DNA of 64,000 bases, from the NCBI RefSeq assembly GCF_002234675.1, contig NC_019879.2:12528464-12592463 (forward strand), in the 5' to 3' direction. The notes beneath the pieces were generated by a model, which made no database searches, was not told where the DNA came from, and saw only the letters and a list, made by a program, of their open reading frames with translations. Shown here piece after piece: positions 1-12,600 of the stretch (positions are counted from its first letter, which is position 1; every line of letters begins with the position of its first letter). This stretch comes from Oryzias latipes (lineage: Eukaryota > Chordata > Actinopteri > Beloniformes > Adrianichthyidae). A program made the translations under genes and the position numbers.

Positions 1-3000
1 CCATCACAGGGGTAGAAGGAGATGACAAATTTCCTTTTTCTTTCATTGCCGTCATCGGTCTTCATCTTGGCGCGGAACTTCAGGACAATGCTGCTAAGGC
101 CAGAAGCATGGAGACACATCCATGGTGAGGGAGGTGGTGGGAGGGGGGTCACCTCACTCGCAGACAGAAACATTTACATGTGTGAAATAATAACAACTGT
201 GACCCATCGCACCTGTCTTTTTCCAAAAAGGATTGCAGATCTTTCCTGGGGCGTCGCAGCTGTATGCCATAACAGGAGCTCAAGGAGTCTTCCTCTGAGC
301 CAAAGCCATTGTAGGGGGGTAAAGTCTTTGGTGGCTTGGGGGTTGGGGGCAATTTGTACTTGACTGGAGTGAAGTCCTCTAAGAGAAAGAAGAGGGATAG
401 AATAAAAAAAATTAACAAAAAATAAACTTTCATGGTTTTATGGTGTTTTGGAGAGCACATAAAACATTTTAAGATCTGTATCTGAAGATATGCCTGCTTT
501 CTCTGATCTCTAAAATTATTCTGAGGCGTTTGAGGTGGGAATGTGAAGTGTTCCTGCCCCCTGGTGTTCACAGAAGGTAGTACATTATGTAAACTGCACT
601 TTAAGAACAGGTCAGGAAGCAATCAATTTGAAATGATAAATATGCATTTATAACCTAATGATTTTTAAGCTTAATGTAAACAATTTTTAGCTTTTGTAGT
701 AATTGAGCATCTCAGCCTCTGGAGCTGCAGGAGCCTCACCTATGCCATATTTGAAACGATAGTGTTGTTTGGTGAACTCATCACAGTCAGCGATGACAAC
801 TCTTCTGCCCCACACATTCACTTCCCCACCAATACGAAGGTCACAGTCCTTGTAAAAGTCCTGTTTTACAGCTCCGGTCTGCAGGAAAGGAACAGAGCAA
901 AGACAGGACCAGTCAGTGAGAACAACCTGCATTCAGAGCAACTTCTTGATGTTTCTGACATGCATGAACCTCCTCTGAGGTGCAACAGATACAAGATCTC
1001 GTAAGGTTCTGAAAACGGGCTCAGTGATTTTTCTTTTTGTTTGAGTTGTGTTGCATTATTCAGAATAAACAAACATCAACATCTAGAGATTTTCAGCTTA
1101 AGATCACTGTTCAAAGCTATTTTCAAGTTGATTTATTATTGTCTGCAAAAGCATTCCAGTGGAATAAAATCAGTTTGATGGCTTCATGATGCAGACACTT
1201 CTTGTCATTTTTGCTGTTAAGAGCTAAACAGGAAGTTGTGGGAGGAAACCTGAAAACGTTGGACGGGTTTATTCAGACATTTTACTAAGCTCTAACAAAA
1301 ATTAGCAGCAAAGACTGCAAAGAATTTAAGGTCAATACCGATTTTCAATTAAACAGCAAACAGCAGTGCTTTTGATTTGTAGAGAGTATGTCTGGGATTT
1401 TAAGTGACTCTTCATAAGTTATGTTATTCATATAGCAGAAGTCTAAATTGAGTGTTTGAAATAATCCAAATGCACTATGAAAATGATACCTGACTTCCAT
1501 AGGTCACCGTAGATGGTCACCTGCTCTGGATTTAGTTTCTTCTTTCCACAGTCGCCCAATTACATCCTCAATACAGAGGAATATACTTAAAACTCTTTGA
1601 CTTGTTTGTTTTAATGACTTTGATCCAGGCCATGTTATAATACAGTAAAGAGAATTTAGAATTATTCAGATGATCTAAAATTATTTAGAAAAAAGGAATC
1701 TTAAATAATTTGCGGTGAATTGATTGCGGTGAATTGATTGTGGTTTGCTTTATGTGATCAAGTTAGATATTTCTTGTGTTCTTTGTGTGGCGTCTTGAGA
1801 TGACAAAAGTGTTGAACTGGGGCTTTGTAAAAGAATTTGACTCAAATTTCATTTTTTTGTTAACTTTAAAAATAATGTCTGCTTTTTTGTTGAGTTTTAT
1901 ACAGCTGTATTGAGCTGGGAGAATTTCACTCCTCATAAAACAGAATTTGATGGATTTTGTGGAAAAAAAGGAAGATAGTCAAGAGCTCTCCCACTTTCGG
2001 CCTAAAATACATTAATGTGAGAAGAAGAGAGACATTCAGCAGTAATATTTGACCGTGAAACAACTCATCATTTCTTCATACCTTTAGATATGTTTTCAAT
2101 TGAATTGAAATATACTGTTTTCTCCGGGAACTCTGGCTTCCTAAAACAGCCAAAAAACATGCTTCAAAGGTTAATAGGTGATTTCTAAAAAAAAGTGTCA
2201 CATAGGTGTGAATTTGTGTTTCGTTGCGTGATTCTGTGATAAACAGTGGCACCCTGCTTTTCTCAAACAGTTGCCGGGATAGGCTCCAGCAACCATGTTC
2301 CTCTATAGGGGACAAAATGGGAGAATGAATGGAAAGATAGATGTATGGAGGGAGATATGGATGGGAGGCTGGATGGAGGGATGGATGGATGAATGTAATG
2401 ATGGATGGATGCAGAGAAGTGTGGATGGATAGAGAGATGGATGAACGGATAGATCAATGGCTTGATGGATGGATGGATGGATGGATGGATGGATGGATGG
2501 ATGAATGTAATGATGGATGGAGGGAGATATGGATGAATGAAATGATGGAAGGATGCACGGAAGAGTGGATGGATAGAGGGTTGGATGGATAGAGGGATGG
2601 ATGGATGGATGAATGAATAGATCAATGGCTGGATGGATGGTGAGTGAATGAAATGATGGAAGGATTCATGGAAGTGTGGATGGATAGAGGGATGGATGCA
2701 TATATAAATAGATTGAAGGCTGGATGGATGGGTGAGTGGATGGATGGATGGATGAATGGATGAATATAATGGTGGGTTGATGCATGGAAGGGTAGATGGA
2801 TGGATAAATAGCTGGAGGGATGGATGAAGGGATAGATGGTAGATCGAAGGCTGGATGGATGGTGAGTGGATGGACGGATGGATGGATGAATGCAATGATG
2901 GATAAATGGATGGAGATAAATATTGTATTAACCAGTGAAATTGAGAAGTTTAAGTTAGCAGTAGAATAATATCTTGTGTGGAGGACAACAACTCTTTAAG

Positions 3001-6000
3001 ATCCCTTGCTGACAGCTCCGAAAACATCCCATTGTTTGTATTTAAACGCTCGATTTAAGGCAGACCTACTTTGAGCCTATCCGCCATGAAGCGATTCCCC
3101 AGACCATCTGAGCCCAAAACGTTGAGCAATATGGATTCTGTGTCTCCTCCCAGCTGGTCAACCTGAGCAGGAAGACTCTGCCACCAGACATTAAACAAAT
3201 TAGATGAATCAAACACAGAACATATCACAAACAGCTGCTCTTCATCACGCATCTTCATCTTTTTATCACCTTGGGTAGTTTTCTGCGCTGCAGGAATTTG
3301 ACAGCAGATTTATTTCCCGCCTTTGCGGACGTCACCTCATGGATCTGAATGGTGTCATCAAACAGGAAGTAGTGCAGAATGAGTTCTCGTGGCTTTGCAG
3401 AAGGGTTTTCTTGGTCATTCCAGAAGCAGTAAAAGCGAAGCACTTGGCGGTCATAATCCAGGAACTGCCTCAGCTTGTTGTTTTTCTCATAAGGCGGAAT
3501 TGGGTTTGTATTCTTCTCAAACTGAAAAATATTTGAAAAACAATACCATGTAAGGGAAAAAAACAAATCAAAAGCAACTTTTAGTGTTTTGACCAAGATC
3601 AAGAACTCAGAAAAAAGATCTAAAGATGGATTTCTAGAGAGCTTAGTTTGACAGTAATGACGGATGTTAGTCCCTGTGTTGATATTAACTGTATTGTTTA
3701 TGTCGCTGCATGGTGGTTCACCTGTTGCCGCTGTCTGCTGTATGGATCATCTGGAACTGGAGCAGGATCATTCAGCTGCACCCCAAGTCTGGTGAGGAAG
3801 TTCCTCGTGAAGGTGTCACAGTTGGTCAGGGTGAAGGTCCGAGAGTAGAACACCACCTGCTGGTTGATGTTGAAATGGAACACCTTGTAGTATTGGTCAT
3901 CATTTGGAGGAGGGAGGGGAATGCGATGGCGATAAATGAGTGTGCCTGCAATGCGACAAACGCAGAGGAGCTCATGTTATTTCAGCGTATCATTGAGGCT
4001 GTTTCATTTCAAATCTGATCCACCAGACACCACAGACACCTTGAGGGATGCCGCTGTTCTTGCACACTGGCTCCACCACCTTGATGGTATCATCCTCTGG
4101 ATAGAAGTAGACTTTACACTTTCTAATCTGGTAGGGCTCCTTCTCCTGAAAGTAAGCCTCAAAGCAAAGAACCTATAGAGACACACGAATGGACAAATGT
4201 TGAAAATAATCAGGTTTTGTCACAGAGAACCATAAACGTCTTATTAATCTACCTGTTTGTCAAAGGCCAACCATGACGGGACGTGACTGCCATCTACTTT
4301 GGGATACACAGAATGTGCTGCTTTTATCTTCTGGCCTGGTAAAGGCTCTCCTCCAATCCCTGGCTTCTCCAGCCCCACCAGCTTGGGCAAACCCTCAACA
4401 AGGGCAAAGTGTTGGGATTTGTGGAACCTCTCCCTCCCCAGCTGCGTAATGCAACAAAACAAATCATTTCTTAACATCCATCACAAAAGCAGCAGAGCTG
4501 GAGGACAAAAATAGTGAGGAGTTTGAATTCTGAAGAGAAATGTGACGGATTGCAGTATTTTATATACAACCCCATGTAATCACCTCACAAAATGCATGGC
4601 ATTTAGCAAACCCTGTTCACTGTTACATCATTTAATAATTACTTCTTAATTCAATTCACTCCAGTTCATTATGTTGCTGCACTTCTCTGTTCTTGTCATG
4701 AAAATTGATTTGAAACACGGAAGCTGACGTCAGAAACAGCAGAAAATCAGATACAATATATTTATGCGTTAACCAAGAAAATGTGAATAATTGTTGTTCA
4801 CTTCTGTGACTTAACAATGAGCCTTAACCTTAAAGACCCACTCCACTAACTTAAAACAGATAAACATTTTGTGTTTTTCTGGCATTTTGCTGATAATTGA
4901 AGACAAATATACAGAAAATTGAGCTTAAAATTACATTTCTGAGTTTTTCTTTATTCAAATAGTTGTGCATCAGGACCAAACAAAAAATGCAGTTTCAAAA
5001 AAGACTATATTTGCGTTATAGAATACGCTGAGCGAGCCACAAGCTCCCTGCTCCGCTCCATTCTGATCCACTTTTAGACAAATAGATCCATGCACATTTT
5101 TGTTTTCCTTGTCTCAGCTGCAGTCTGGCTCTAAACTGTACGGCTGATAACTTCAACATTGCTCGCCATTTTTGTTGCACCACTAATGTTAAGTTGGGGT
5201 TGTGAGGGGCCTTTAAGCTAGTGGGAAAGTATGTAAACTGAGAGCTCTCAACAATGAGGAGGGTAAGGTGGGCTGGGTTACTCCAACTGTCCCAGACATA
5301 CGTTTTTAATGAACTCCCTGTAAACTTTATTAAACAATAACAATGTTTTTTATTTTGGCTAAAAACAGCATAATCATAATTAATCACTAGGAATGCTCTT
5401 ACAATAGATCGAAAGATGATCGGAGTGGGACTTTAAAATTGTATGGACAGCACCAACACATTTCCTAAAAGAAGTATAATTTAGAAGTACAAGTACCTGA
5501 ATATTGAGAAAGAAAAAGACTAGTGACTCCACTACATCTCTACAAAGGTGCACAGCTTGCTCCCCCGTTGACAGCCACCTTAACGTGGTGGGGGAGTTTG
5601 AGAGCTCGAGTGATCCCAGGAGCTAGGCTGTCTGGGGCTTAAGACCCTGATAGGGTCTCTCATGGCAGACAGGTCCTGGGTGACGGGTCAGACATAGAGC
5701 GGTTCAGAAGCCCCTGATGAAGAGTAATACCAAGGAGTCAATTACATCGCCCGGATTGGTGTCACCGGGGCCCCACTCTGGAGCCAAGCCTGGGGTTGGG
5801 GCTCGTAGGCGAGCGCCTGGTGACCGGGGCTCTTCCCACGGACCCCGGTCGGGCTCAGCCCAAAGGAGCAAAATGGGACCACTCTCCCATGTGCCCACCA
5901 CCCGTAGGAGACCTCAAAAGGGGCCGGTGCAATGTTGCTTGGGTGGCAGTCAAAGGCGGGTGCCTCGGCGGCCCAAACCCCCGTCATGGAACTTGGCTTT

Positions 6001-8078
6001 TGGGACATGGAACGTCACCTCTCTGGGAGGGAAGGAGCCGGAGCTTGTGGGAGAGGTTGACAGGTACCATCAAGATATAGTAAGGCTCACCTCCATACAT
6101 AGCATGGGCTCTGAAACTCAGTCCTTAGAGAGGGGTTGGACTGTCTACCACTCTGGAGTTGCTCATGGTGAGAGGCGGCGGGCTGCTGTGGGCTTACTCG
6201 TGAGTCCCCATCTCAGCCGCCAAGTGTTGGAGTTCACCCTAGTGGACGAGAGGGTCATGTCCTCCACCTTCGGGTGGGGGACAGGTCTCTGACTGTGGTT
6301 TGGGCTTACGTGCCGAACAGCAGTTTAGAGAGCCCGGCCTTGTGTCCAGTACCCCTCTCGAAGGGGTACCCCAATGGGGGACTCTATTGTCCTCCTGGGG
6401 GCCTTCAATGCCCACGTGGGCAATAACAGTGTGACCTGGAGGGCAAGATTGGTAGGAATGGTCTCCCTTATCTTAACCCGACCGGTGTTTAGCTATTGGA
6501 CTTCTGTGCTCGTAAGTTTGTCCATAACAAACACCATGTTGGAGCACAAGGGTGTCCATCAATACACGTGGCATCAGAACACCCTAGGCAGGAGGTCAAT
6601 TATCGACTTTGTAGTTGTATCAGGAGATACAAGACCTTTGGCCTCGTGTCTTGGACACTTGGGTAAAGAGAGGGGCAGAGCTGTCAACCGATCACTACCT
6701 GGTGTTGAGTTGGATTCGCTGGCGGGGAAGGAGGCCGCAAAGACTTGGGAGACCCAAACGCACTGTGAGGGACTGCTGGGAACATCTGGCTGAGCCCTCC
6801 GTTAGTGAAGTCTTTTACTCCCACATCCGGGAGAACCTCAAACAGATACCGAGGGAGGTTGAGGACATTGAGTCCGAGTGGACCAAGTTTTCCACTTCCA
6901 TTGTCTCTGCCGCTGCTCGAAGCTGTGGTCGCAAGGTCTCTGGTGCCGGTGCGGCGGCAACCCCCGAACCCGTGGTGGACACCGGAAGTAAGGGATGCCG
7001 TCAAGCTGAAGAAAGAGTCATACCAAGCCTGGCTGGCTGGTGCACAGCTTGACATGCATACCCAGCACCACAGTGAAGGATGATCCTGCCTGATCTTGAA
7101 CCAGCAACCTTCCAGAGGTCCACATAATTAACCCTTTAATCACCGCTAGTTTGTCAAAACTACTATAATCATCTTTTCTTTAGCTGTTTTTGAAAATTCA
7201 TATTTTAAAATGATACAAGTTCCCTTCAGTTTCAATGTAACTGAACAAAATTTTAAAAAATAAATGTTTTAACCAAGAAAATCTTTTTTTAATGTATTAA
7301 TCCAACCATTATCACACAGGAAGGTCATAAAAAGCCAGCTCTTGTTGACCAACTGCGTTGTGTGAGTAAGAGGTCAACACATGTGTCCATTGTAATGTAA
7401 ACACACATGTATCTCCATGAGTCCTTTCTTTCCTATGGCATGGAGAGCCTCCAAACAAAAAACTATGACCCAGTAGGACTTTGACTTTTCCTAATCGTGT
7501 GTATATTTTGTTCTCACGTTGTTTTATCATTTTAATTTTTTTTAAATGCAATAGAGATCTGAGTATTTATACCCCGATTGACCGTAGCAGTCAAATTGGT
7601 TCCATGTTTTTTTTTTACAGGGGGTTTCAGATTTCACAACATTTTCTTAATTTTTTCTCCTAGCTTTTTGTTTGTTTGTTTATGCTCTCTGAAACCAACA
7701 TAGTTTTCTTTTTAACCCAAGAGAAACAAAAGTGAAAAATAATAAAAAGACAGGGGATGCCATGAACTGGAGAAGGCCTGATAAGATGAATATTAGGCTG
7801 CAATATTTTGGTAACAGTGGAATTACATCTTTTCATTTAGCATCCTGGTGTGTTTTTACTTATTACTACCTCTTATAAGTATCATAATCCAGATTGTATA
7901 CAAATAACGCCAAGCGGTCAACATGACTGCCTTGGTCGTCAGTAGTACTGTAGTGGAATTCCTTAACCGAGTGCTTAACCATCGCGTTTGACTCTGAAGT
8001 CGAGCCAAAACTTTCAGACATGAATCCACTTACATGAAGATCGAATGAATTTCCGGGTAGAAACGGTAAAGACGACAT
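1..8078 (-). CDS. efhc2: efhc2, EF-hand domain-containing protein 2 (partial; 3' end beyond window)
   Basis: Ciliary protein with three DM10 repeats; the family lies inside doublet microtubules of motile axonemes. Coding exons on the minus strand, in gene order: 8034-8078, 4253-4441, 4040-4172, 3722-3945, 3270-3521, 3070-3177, 740-878, 213-378 and 1-93 (cut). Each has GT-AG borders and phases agree, giving about 449 residues so far. Exon 1 encodes [12 protein letters not shown] and is followed by donor gtaagt; exon 2 carries FHKSQH and [11 protein letters not shown]10-1 spans exons 2-4 ([27 protein letters not shown]). DM10-2 spans exons 5-7 ([24 protein letters not shown]). DM10-3 starts in exon 8 ([13 protein letters not shown]). 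These short matches and the fundc1 neighbour favour EFHC2 over EFHC1. The EF-hand C-terminus is not in the window. The exon 9 acceptor could be at 93 or 90. No disabling change is seen. Confidence 0.93.
879..2261. other. efhc2 intron, no recognised feature
   Basis: AT-rich intron between the exons at 740-878 and 3070-3177. A short tandem (attgcggtga, twice) lies near 1715-1740. I see no other gene or repeat family. Confidence 0.5.
2262..2930. repeat. SINE 3' tail expanded into an (ATGG)n microsatellite
   Basis: 2262-2320 resembles the 3' end of a common fish SINE (gggataggctccagcaacc). Its usual gaatgaatgg tail continues into about 600 bp of degenerate ATGG/GGAT repeats with interspersed gaatgtaatg and agggatgg variants. 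Open frames here on both strands (a His/Pro/Ser/Ile-rich one on minus, a Trp/Met/Asp/Gly-rich one on plus) are artefacts of the repeat. It lies in an efhc2 intron. Confidence 0.85.
4831..5436. mobile_element. MITE family A copy (TIR taaagacccactcc / ggagtgggacttta)
   Basis: About 600-bp non-coding element with short inverted ends, in efhc2 intron 1. Its internal motifs (ctccctgctccgctccattctgat, caaatagatcca, ccatttttgttgca) recur at 8525, 12600, 31885, 44810, 49460, 52789, 55592 and 57950. No coding capacity is seen. The superfamily is not assigned. Confidence 0.75.
5560..7083 (+). mobile_element. LINE fragment: 5' leader and endonuclease domain, RT missing
   Basis: Antisense insertion in efhc2 intron 1. 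A leader (5560-5716, with the phrase ccaccttaacgtggtggggga) precedes a broken coding region in shifting frames from 5717, 6374 and 6615. Short stretches match the apurinic-type endonuclease of fish LINEs: [12 protein letters not shown] near 6010, [13 protein letters not shown] near 6390, [16 protein letters not shown] near 6570 and [14 protein letters not shown] near 6690. The catalytic Asp/Asn pair and the final Asp-His are still visible. Homology stops near 7083, before any reverse transcriptase. It is disabled by frameshifts. Subfamily (RTE, L2 or Rex type) is not determined. Confidence 0.8.
7084..8033. other. efhc2 intron 1 remainder
   Basis: AT-rich sequence between the LINE fragment and exon 1. 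No gene or repeat is recognised. Confidence 0.4.
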
Positions 8079-8151
8079 GACGACGACAGGAACGAAGCGC
8101 TTTTCTTTCTAGAAGCTGCGGTGGGCAGAAGCCTGCTGTCCGTTGTTGCCG

Positions 8152-8182
8152 GTTGCTATGGAAACGTCAACTGTTGCTATGG
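8152..8182 (-). promoter_or_regulatory. RFX X-box in the efhc2 promoter, plus a half-site
   Basis: Minus-strand 8165-8152 reads GTTTCCATAGCAAC, a full match to the RFX X-box consensus GTNRCC-N(0-3)-RGYAAC. It lies 74-87 bp upstream of the efhc2 ATG. A second half-site (GTTGCTATGG on plus, 8173-8182) lies a few bases further upstream. RFX factors drive ciliary genes through X-boxes within about 200 bp of the start, which suits an axonemal protein. Binding is inferred. Confidence 0.75.
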
Positions 8183-8279
8183 CTCATAACGAACGTGTAT
8201 GGTATATTTAAATGCGCACAAAAACAAAACAAAAACTAAAAGATAAAGGAAAGAAAGAAAACTGACGTTAAAGATCCAT

Positions 8280-8420
8280 TCATGTATTGATTTTCTAAAC
8301 CAGTTTTGGTCCCTTCCGGGGTCAGGGGGCTGCCGGAGCATAACGCCGCCACTCGTGGGCGAAGGCAGGGGACATCCTGGACAGGGCGCTAGTCTGTGCA
8401 GAGCCAGTTTAAGTTCCACA
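8280..8420 (-). repeat. SINE 3' fragment
   Basis: The reverse complement carries the fish SINE phrases for a 'gcgccctgtccaggatgtcccctgcc' type of segment and 'gaccccggaagggacc'. It lies between the efhc2 promoter and the fundc1 3' end. The tRNA-like head is absent. Confidence 0.6.
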
Positions 8421-8524
8421 CTAACCTTGTTTTGAGCCACTGTAAAAAAATGTTCACATTGGTAATTTGTAAAGATTCTGCTGTTTAAAAAAAACAAAAC
8501 GTGTTATTTTCTAGGGCTTACAGA

Positions 8525-8932
8525 TAAGCCTCCGCTGATATCCCATCATTCCATTGTTTACACTCTCTCTTCCACTAGCTTACAACCCCTCACAGTCCCA
8601 AGCTAACATTACCAGTGCAATCAAAATGGCGAGCAATATTGGAGCTATTCAGCCATCACATTCCAACTCAGACGAGGAAAACAAAAACGTCCATGGATGC
8701 ATTTGTCTTCAGGTGGATGCATCGGAATGAAGCAGAGCAGGGAGCTGATGGCTAGCCTTTCTACCTAATATTCTCTCTATCAAACATTTTTTCATCAGCT
8801 CCTTATTCACAACAATTTTAATAAATAAATACTCATACAACTTTAGGTTCAGTTTTCTTTACACATGTCCTGCATCATCAGAAAAATACCACAAGAACAT
8901 GTTAAAAACACCAAAAACACTGGAGTGGGTCT
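8525..8932. mobile_element. MITE family A copy, opposite orientation
   Basis: Shares the internal motifs gcttacaacccctcacag, gtccatggatgcatttgt and ggtggatgcatcgga, and ends in cactggagtgggtct. The left terminus is eroded. Confidence 0.6.
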
Positions 8933-9674
8933 CCAATAAAACCAAAACCTTCAGGAATGAAAAATGTAAAAGAAAAAACTTAGTTCTGTTTTTTGGAGAT
9001 GTTTTATTTAGATTTATAGGTCTTCAGTCTTCATAAATTCATCATAACAACAAAAAACACAAGAGGCAGAGCAGGCAGACATGATGACCCATGTAGCACT
9101 TTACATGAATGTTCAAGCTTCCACTCTTAAGCTGACTGACGCCTGCAGATCCAATGACGATAATGGAGAACAGGGTAAAAGGGTCTCTGCCACTCACTGC
9201 AGAAACGGAGTGCAAACGTTTGGAATAATATCAGCTTGGTACAAATAAATAAATAGAAAACATTCTGGTTTACTTTGATTTTAAAATTAAATCTGTGTGA
9301 CAGGAATCCTTTAGTTGAGTAAAAGTTTTGATAGTCTAAACAGGTTCCTCTTTAACTCATCCTTCCTGTAATAATGTATAACGATTAAAGTTCATGGAGA
9401 ACATAAGTTGGTTAAATATGAAATCCTTAAAAATCAAACATAGTCCTTCAGCTGTCTATCATAAATACCTTCATATATCGTGCTTAAATGATGCAAAGAA
9501 AAGAAAAAAAACTGCATTTATTGTACTTTCTGAAGCAACCCCTGCCAGTGAGGAACCTTTACCCAATCATTGATCAGCTGTGTTGCTCTGTCCCGCTGAC
9601 ATCAAAAGCTGAAGTGAAAGTGGCCGCTTGCAGTAGAAACGCCCCAGCACTGATCTGGAGTTGAGAAGATCAGC

Positions 9675-12600
9675 CTAGGAAGCCAGACCCAGCAGGAACC
9701 CTCCAACGAAGCCGCTGGTCACCACAATGTTTTTCTTCACAAACTCTGTGGACTGAAAAGACACATCTTTAACTTTGCTGAATCACACGGGACTTTCCTC
9801 CATACTCAAATTAATCTAAGTGGAGCTTTATCCTAAATAATAAGGCGTACAAGCTGACTAACCGTAGAACCCCTTAGAGTTGATGATGAAGGGCTTTTCC
9901 TGCAGTTTTTCTTTAGCTGAACACCAATTAGAGTGCTGTAGTGTTAACAGTAAGCATGGTTGTAAATAAATCCCAAATCTCTGAGCTTTTTTTGGGAAGT
10001 TTGTTTTGGACTAAAGGATGAAAAAGTTGTGCTTTTTAATTTTCCAATATTTTTCAGAAGCGAGGTTAAGGAACAACCATAGACTACAAACAAGAACTTG
10101 ACTGACTGACTGAGTGTGATGTCATCCATAGAAAATGGATCCAGCTAAATGAAGACAATTCAGTCGATACTTTGTTATGATATCAATGTTGCCATGTTGG
10201 AGCCAGGCAACGTCAGTAAGCTGTGCTTGGTCCAGTGAGTGGTTTCCATGGCAACCACTTTCACCAATCAGGAGTAAGCTTGCTGGCAGTCCACACCCCT
10301 GTCACTAAAAGTGGGCTCAGGAGAATCTGTCTAACGTTTTAAATGTTGGGCGTGTGGGGCCAGCATACACCACATACTTTTGAAGCATTTGATTGGTCAG
10401 TTTATGTAAGTATGTAATGCACACACTTCAAAGGCCATTGTCCCGCTTACACCATGATCACTTCCAAAAGAAATAAATTAAAATCAGTTACACTGTGACT
10501 TTAAAACCAATCATTTCTAAAGGAGCGCCAAGACTTTTTACATTTACAGTAGACAGAATAATTTAGATGAGCATAACAAATGTCTTTCCCTTAAAGGATA
10601 AAGCTTTACAGTCTACATAAACGACACCAAACACACTGCTCGGATAACGAAGGAGTGGCTTCGTAAAAAGCACTTCAAGGTCCTAGAGTGGCCTAGCCAG
10701 TCTCCAGATCTCAACCCCATAGCAAATCTTTGGAGGGAAATGAAAGTCCATGCTGCCCAGCAACATCACTGCTCTAGAGGAGATCTGCATGGGGGAATGG
10801 GCCAAAATATCAGCAACAGTTTGTGAAAACCTTGTGGAGACTTACAGAAAACGTTTGACTGCTGTCTTTGCCAACAAAGGTTATTTAACAAAGTATTAAG
10901 TTAAACTTTTGCTATTAACCAAATACCGGTATTTGTTTTCCACCAAAATTTACAAACAAATTCTTTAAAAAAAATCAGATAATCTGACTTTTTGGATTTT
11001 TATTTTGCCTCTCACAATTGAGGTTTACCTATGATGAAAGTGACAGGCCTCTGTCATCTTTTAAAGCACAAGAACTTGCACAACTGGTGGCTGACTAAAT
11101 ACTTGCTCAGTGGTCTTAACCATAGCAGAGTTTGAAATGTGACTGTTTGAGGTCGTGGACAGGTGTCCACTATATAGATAACGAGTTTAAACAGGTGCTA
11201 TTATAACATAACGAGTGGAGGACAGAGGATCCTCTTACAGAAAAGGTACAGGTCTGTGAGAGCCAGGAATCTTGTTTGTTGGTAAAGATAGATTTCACAG
11301 CAATTATTTGGTTAGATTAAAAATAAATTAATTAGATTACTCAATTGCAGACAGGCTCAAAAATAGCCAGTTCCCAGGGAAAATTCACCACCTCAGAGTG
11401 AAGCAGCACTCTTTGATGATGAGCAAAAGTTTTATTTACAGCCTCGCAGCTAATAGTCCGTGACTGATGTAAGAATCATTTCAGCGTTTGGCGGATGAAG
11501 CAACGGAAACATGCAGCTAATTTTAACAGGATCCAGAAACAACAGGAGGATAAATCTGCTGGATTTACAGCAGAAAACAGGAAGTTCAATAAAAGTGTTG
11601 ATTTACAGACAGCGGTGACATTTGATACAGACTACATACATCCTGATGCTAAGACTTCAATGTCAGACAAGATTTTCACTGACTGGACTTTAAGATGTGG
11701 CGGATAAATACAACATAAATACTGTAATGTCAATAATGCTTTTGTCTTTTTAGTTGTGTTGACATGGCGACCGTCGAAATCTTAAGGGTCTCAGCAGCTT
11801 TACATTTTGGCATAAATTACAATATGTCATAGGACTGTAAAACTGTAAACTAATTACTATTTATGATGTCTATTGGGTTTGATGAAATAAAGATTTTTAA
11901 ACTCTTCTAACAAGTTAAAAACAGGGTTGCTAATCAAGATGCTTTACTTTAGGAAAACAGCAGCGACAGAGTAGAATTTTAGTATTAAATCCCTGTTCTC
12001 TATTGCTATCAAATCCGCTGAAAAAATGCCCCAGATGACTGGAAAATGAATATAAATGGCTCTTATTTTCTAAATTTTCGTGCGGAAGGACCCAAACCCC
12101 CCCACCCAGTCAATGCATTGCACCACTACCGGACTATTCTATTCTCCTAAACTTGACGTGGGCTTAAAAAAAAACAGAAAAGTTACCTTTTCAAAAATTG
12201 TGTTTAGCTCTGGAGCTGCTCTGTCCGTTTCCTTCTTCAGTTGCTTCTTAGCTTTGTTGACATCCTTCTCCACTCTCTTCCAGTCCACCTGGATGTAGCC
12301 GCTGTTGTTCGCAATCTGGACAGAGGCAGATCGATGAAACGCCACGTAAACCAAACATGTTGCTGATGGTTGGAAATTACCTGGAGGAGCAGCAGACCTC
12401 CTCCTACAGCTGTGGCTGCCACTTTTCCAACCTTCTGGAAGAGGTAACCTGCACACCTACATTCAATGCCATTAGTCATTATTTCTGCATTGTATTAATA
12501 CTTTTTTGATTTGAAACAAATGAATTACACACACAGCAAAAAAATAAAATGAAGCAAATGTTCTTGCGTGACAAAGGTAAAGTTTTGATTTGTGTCCTTA

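Noticed and set aside
2263..2895. 210-residue minus-strand open frame rich in His, Pro, Ser and Ile
   Set aside because: It is a translation of the (ATGG)n array with no stops by chance, not a protein.
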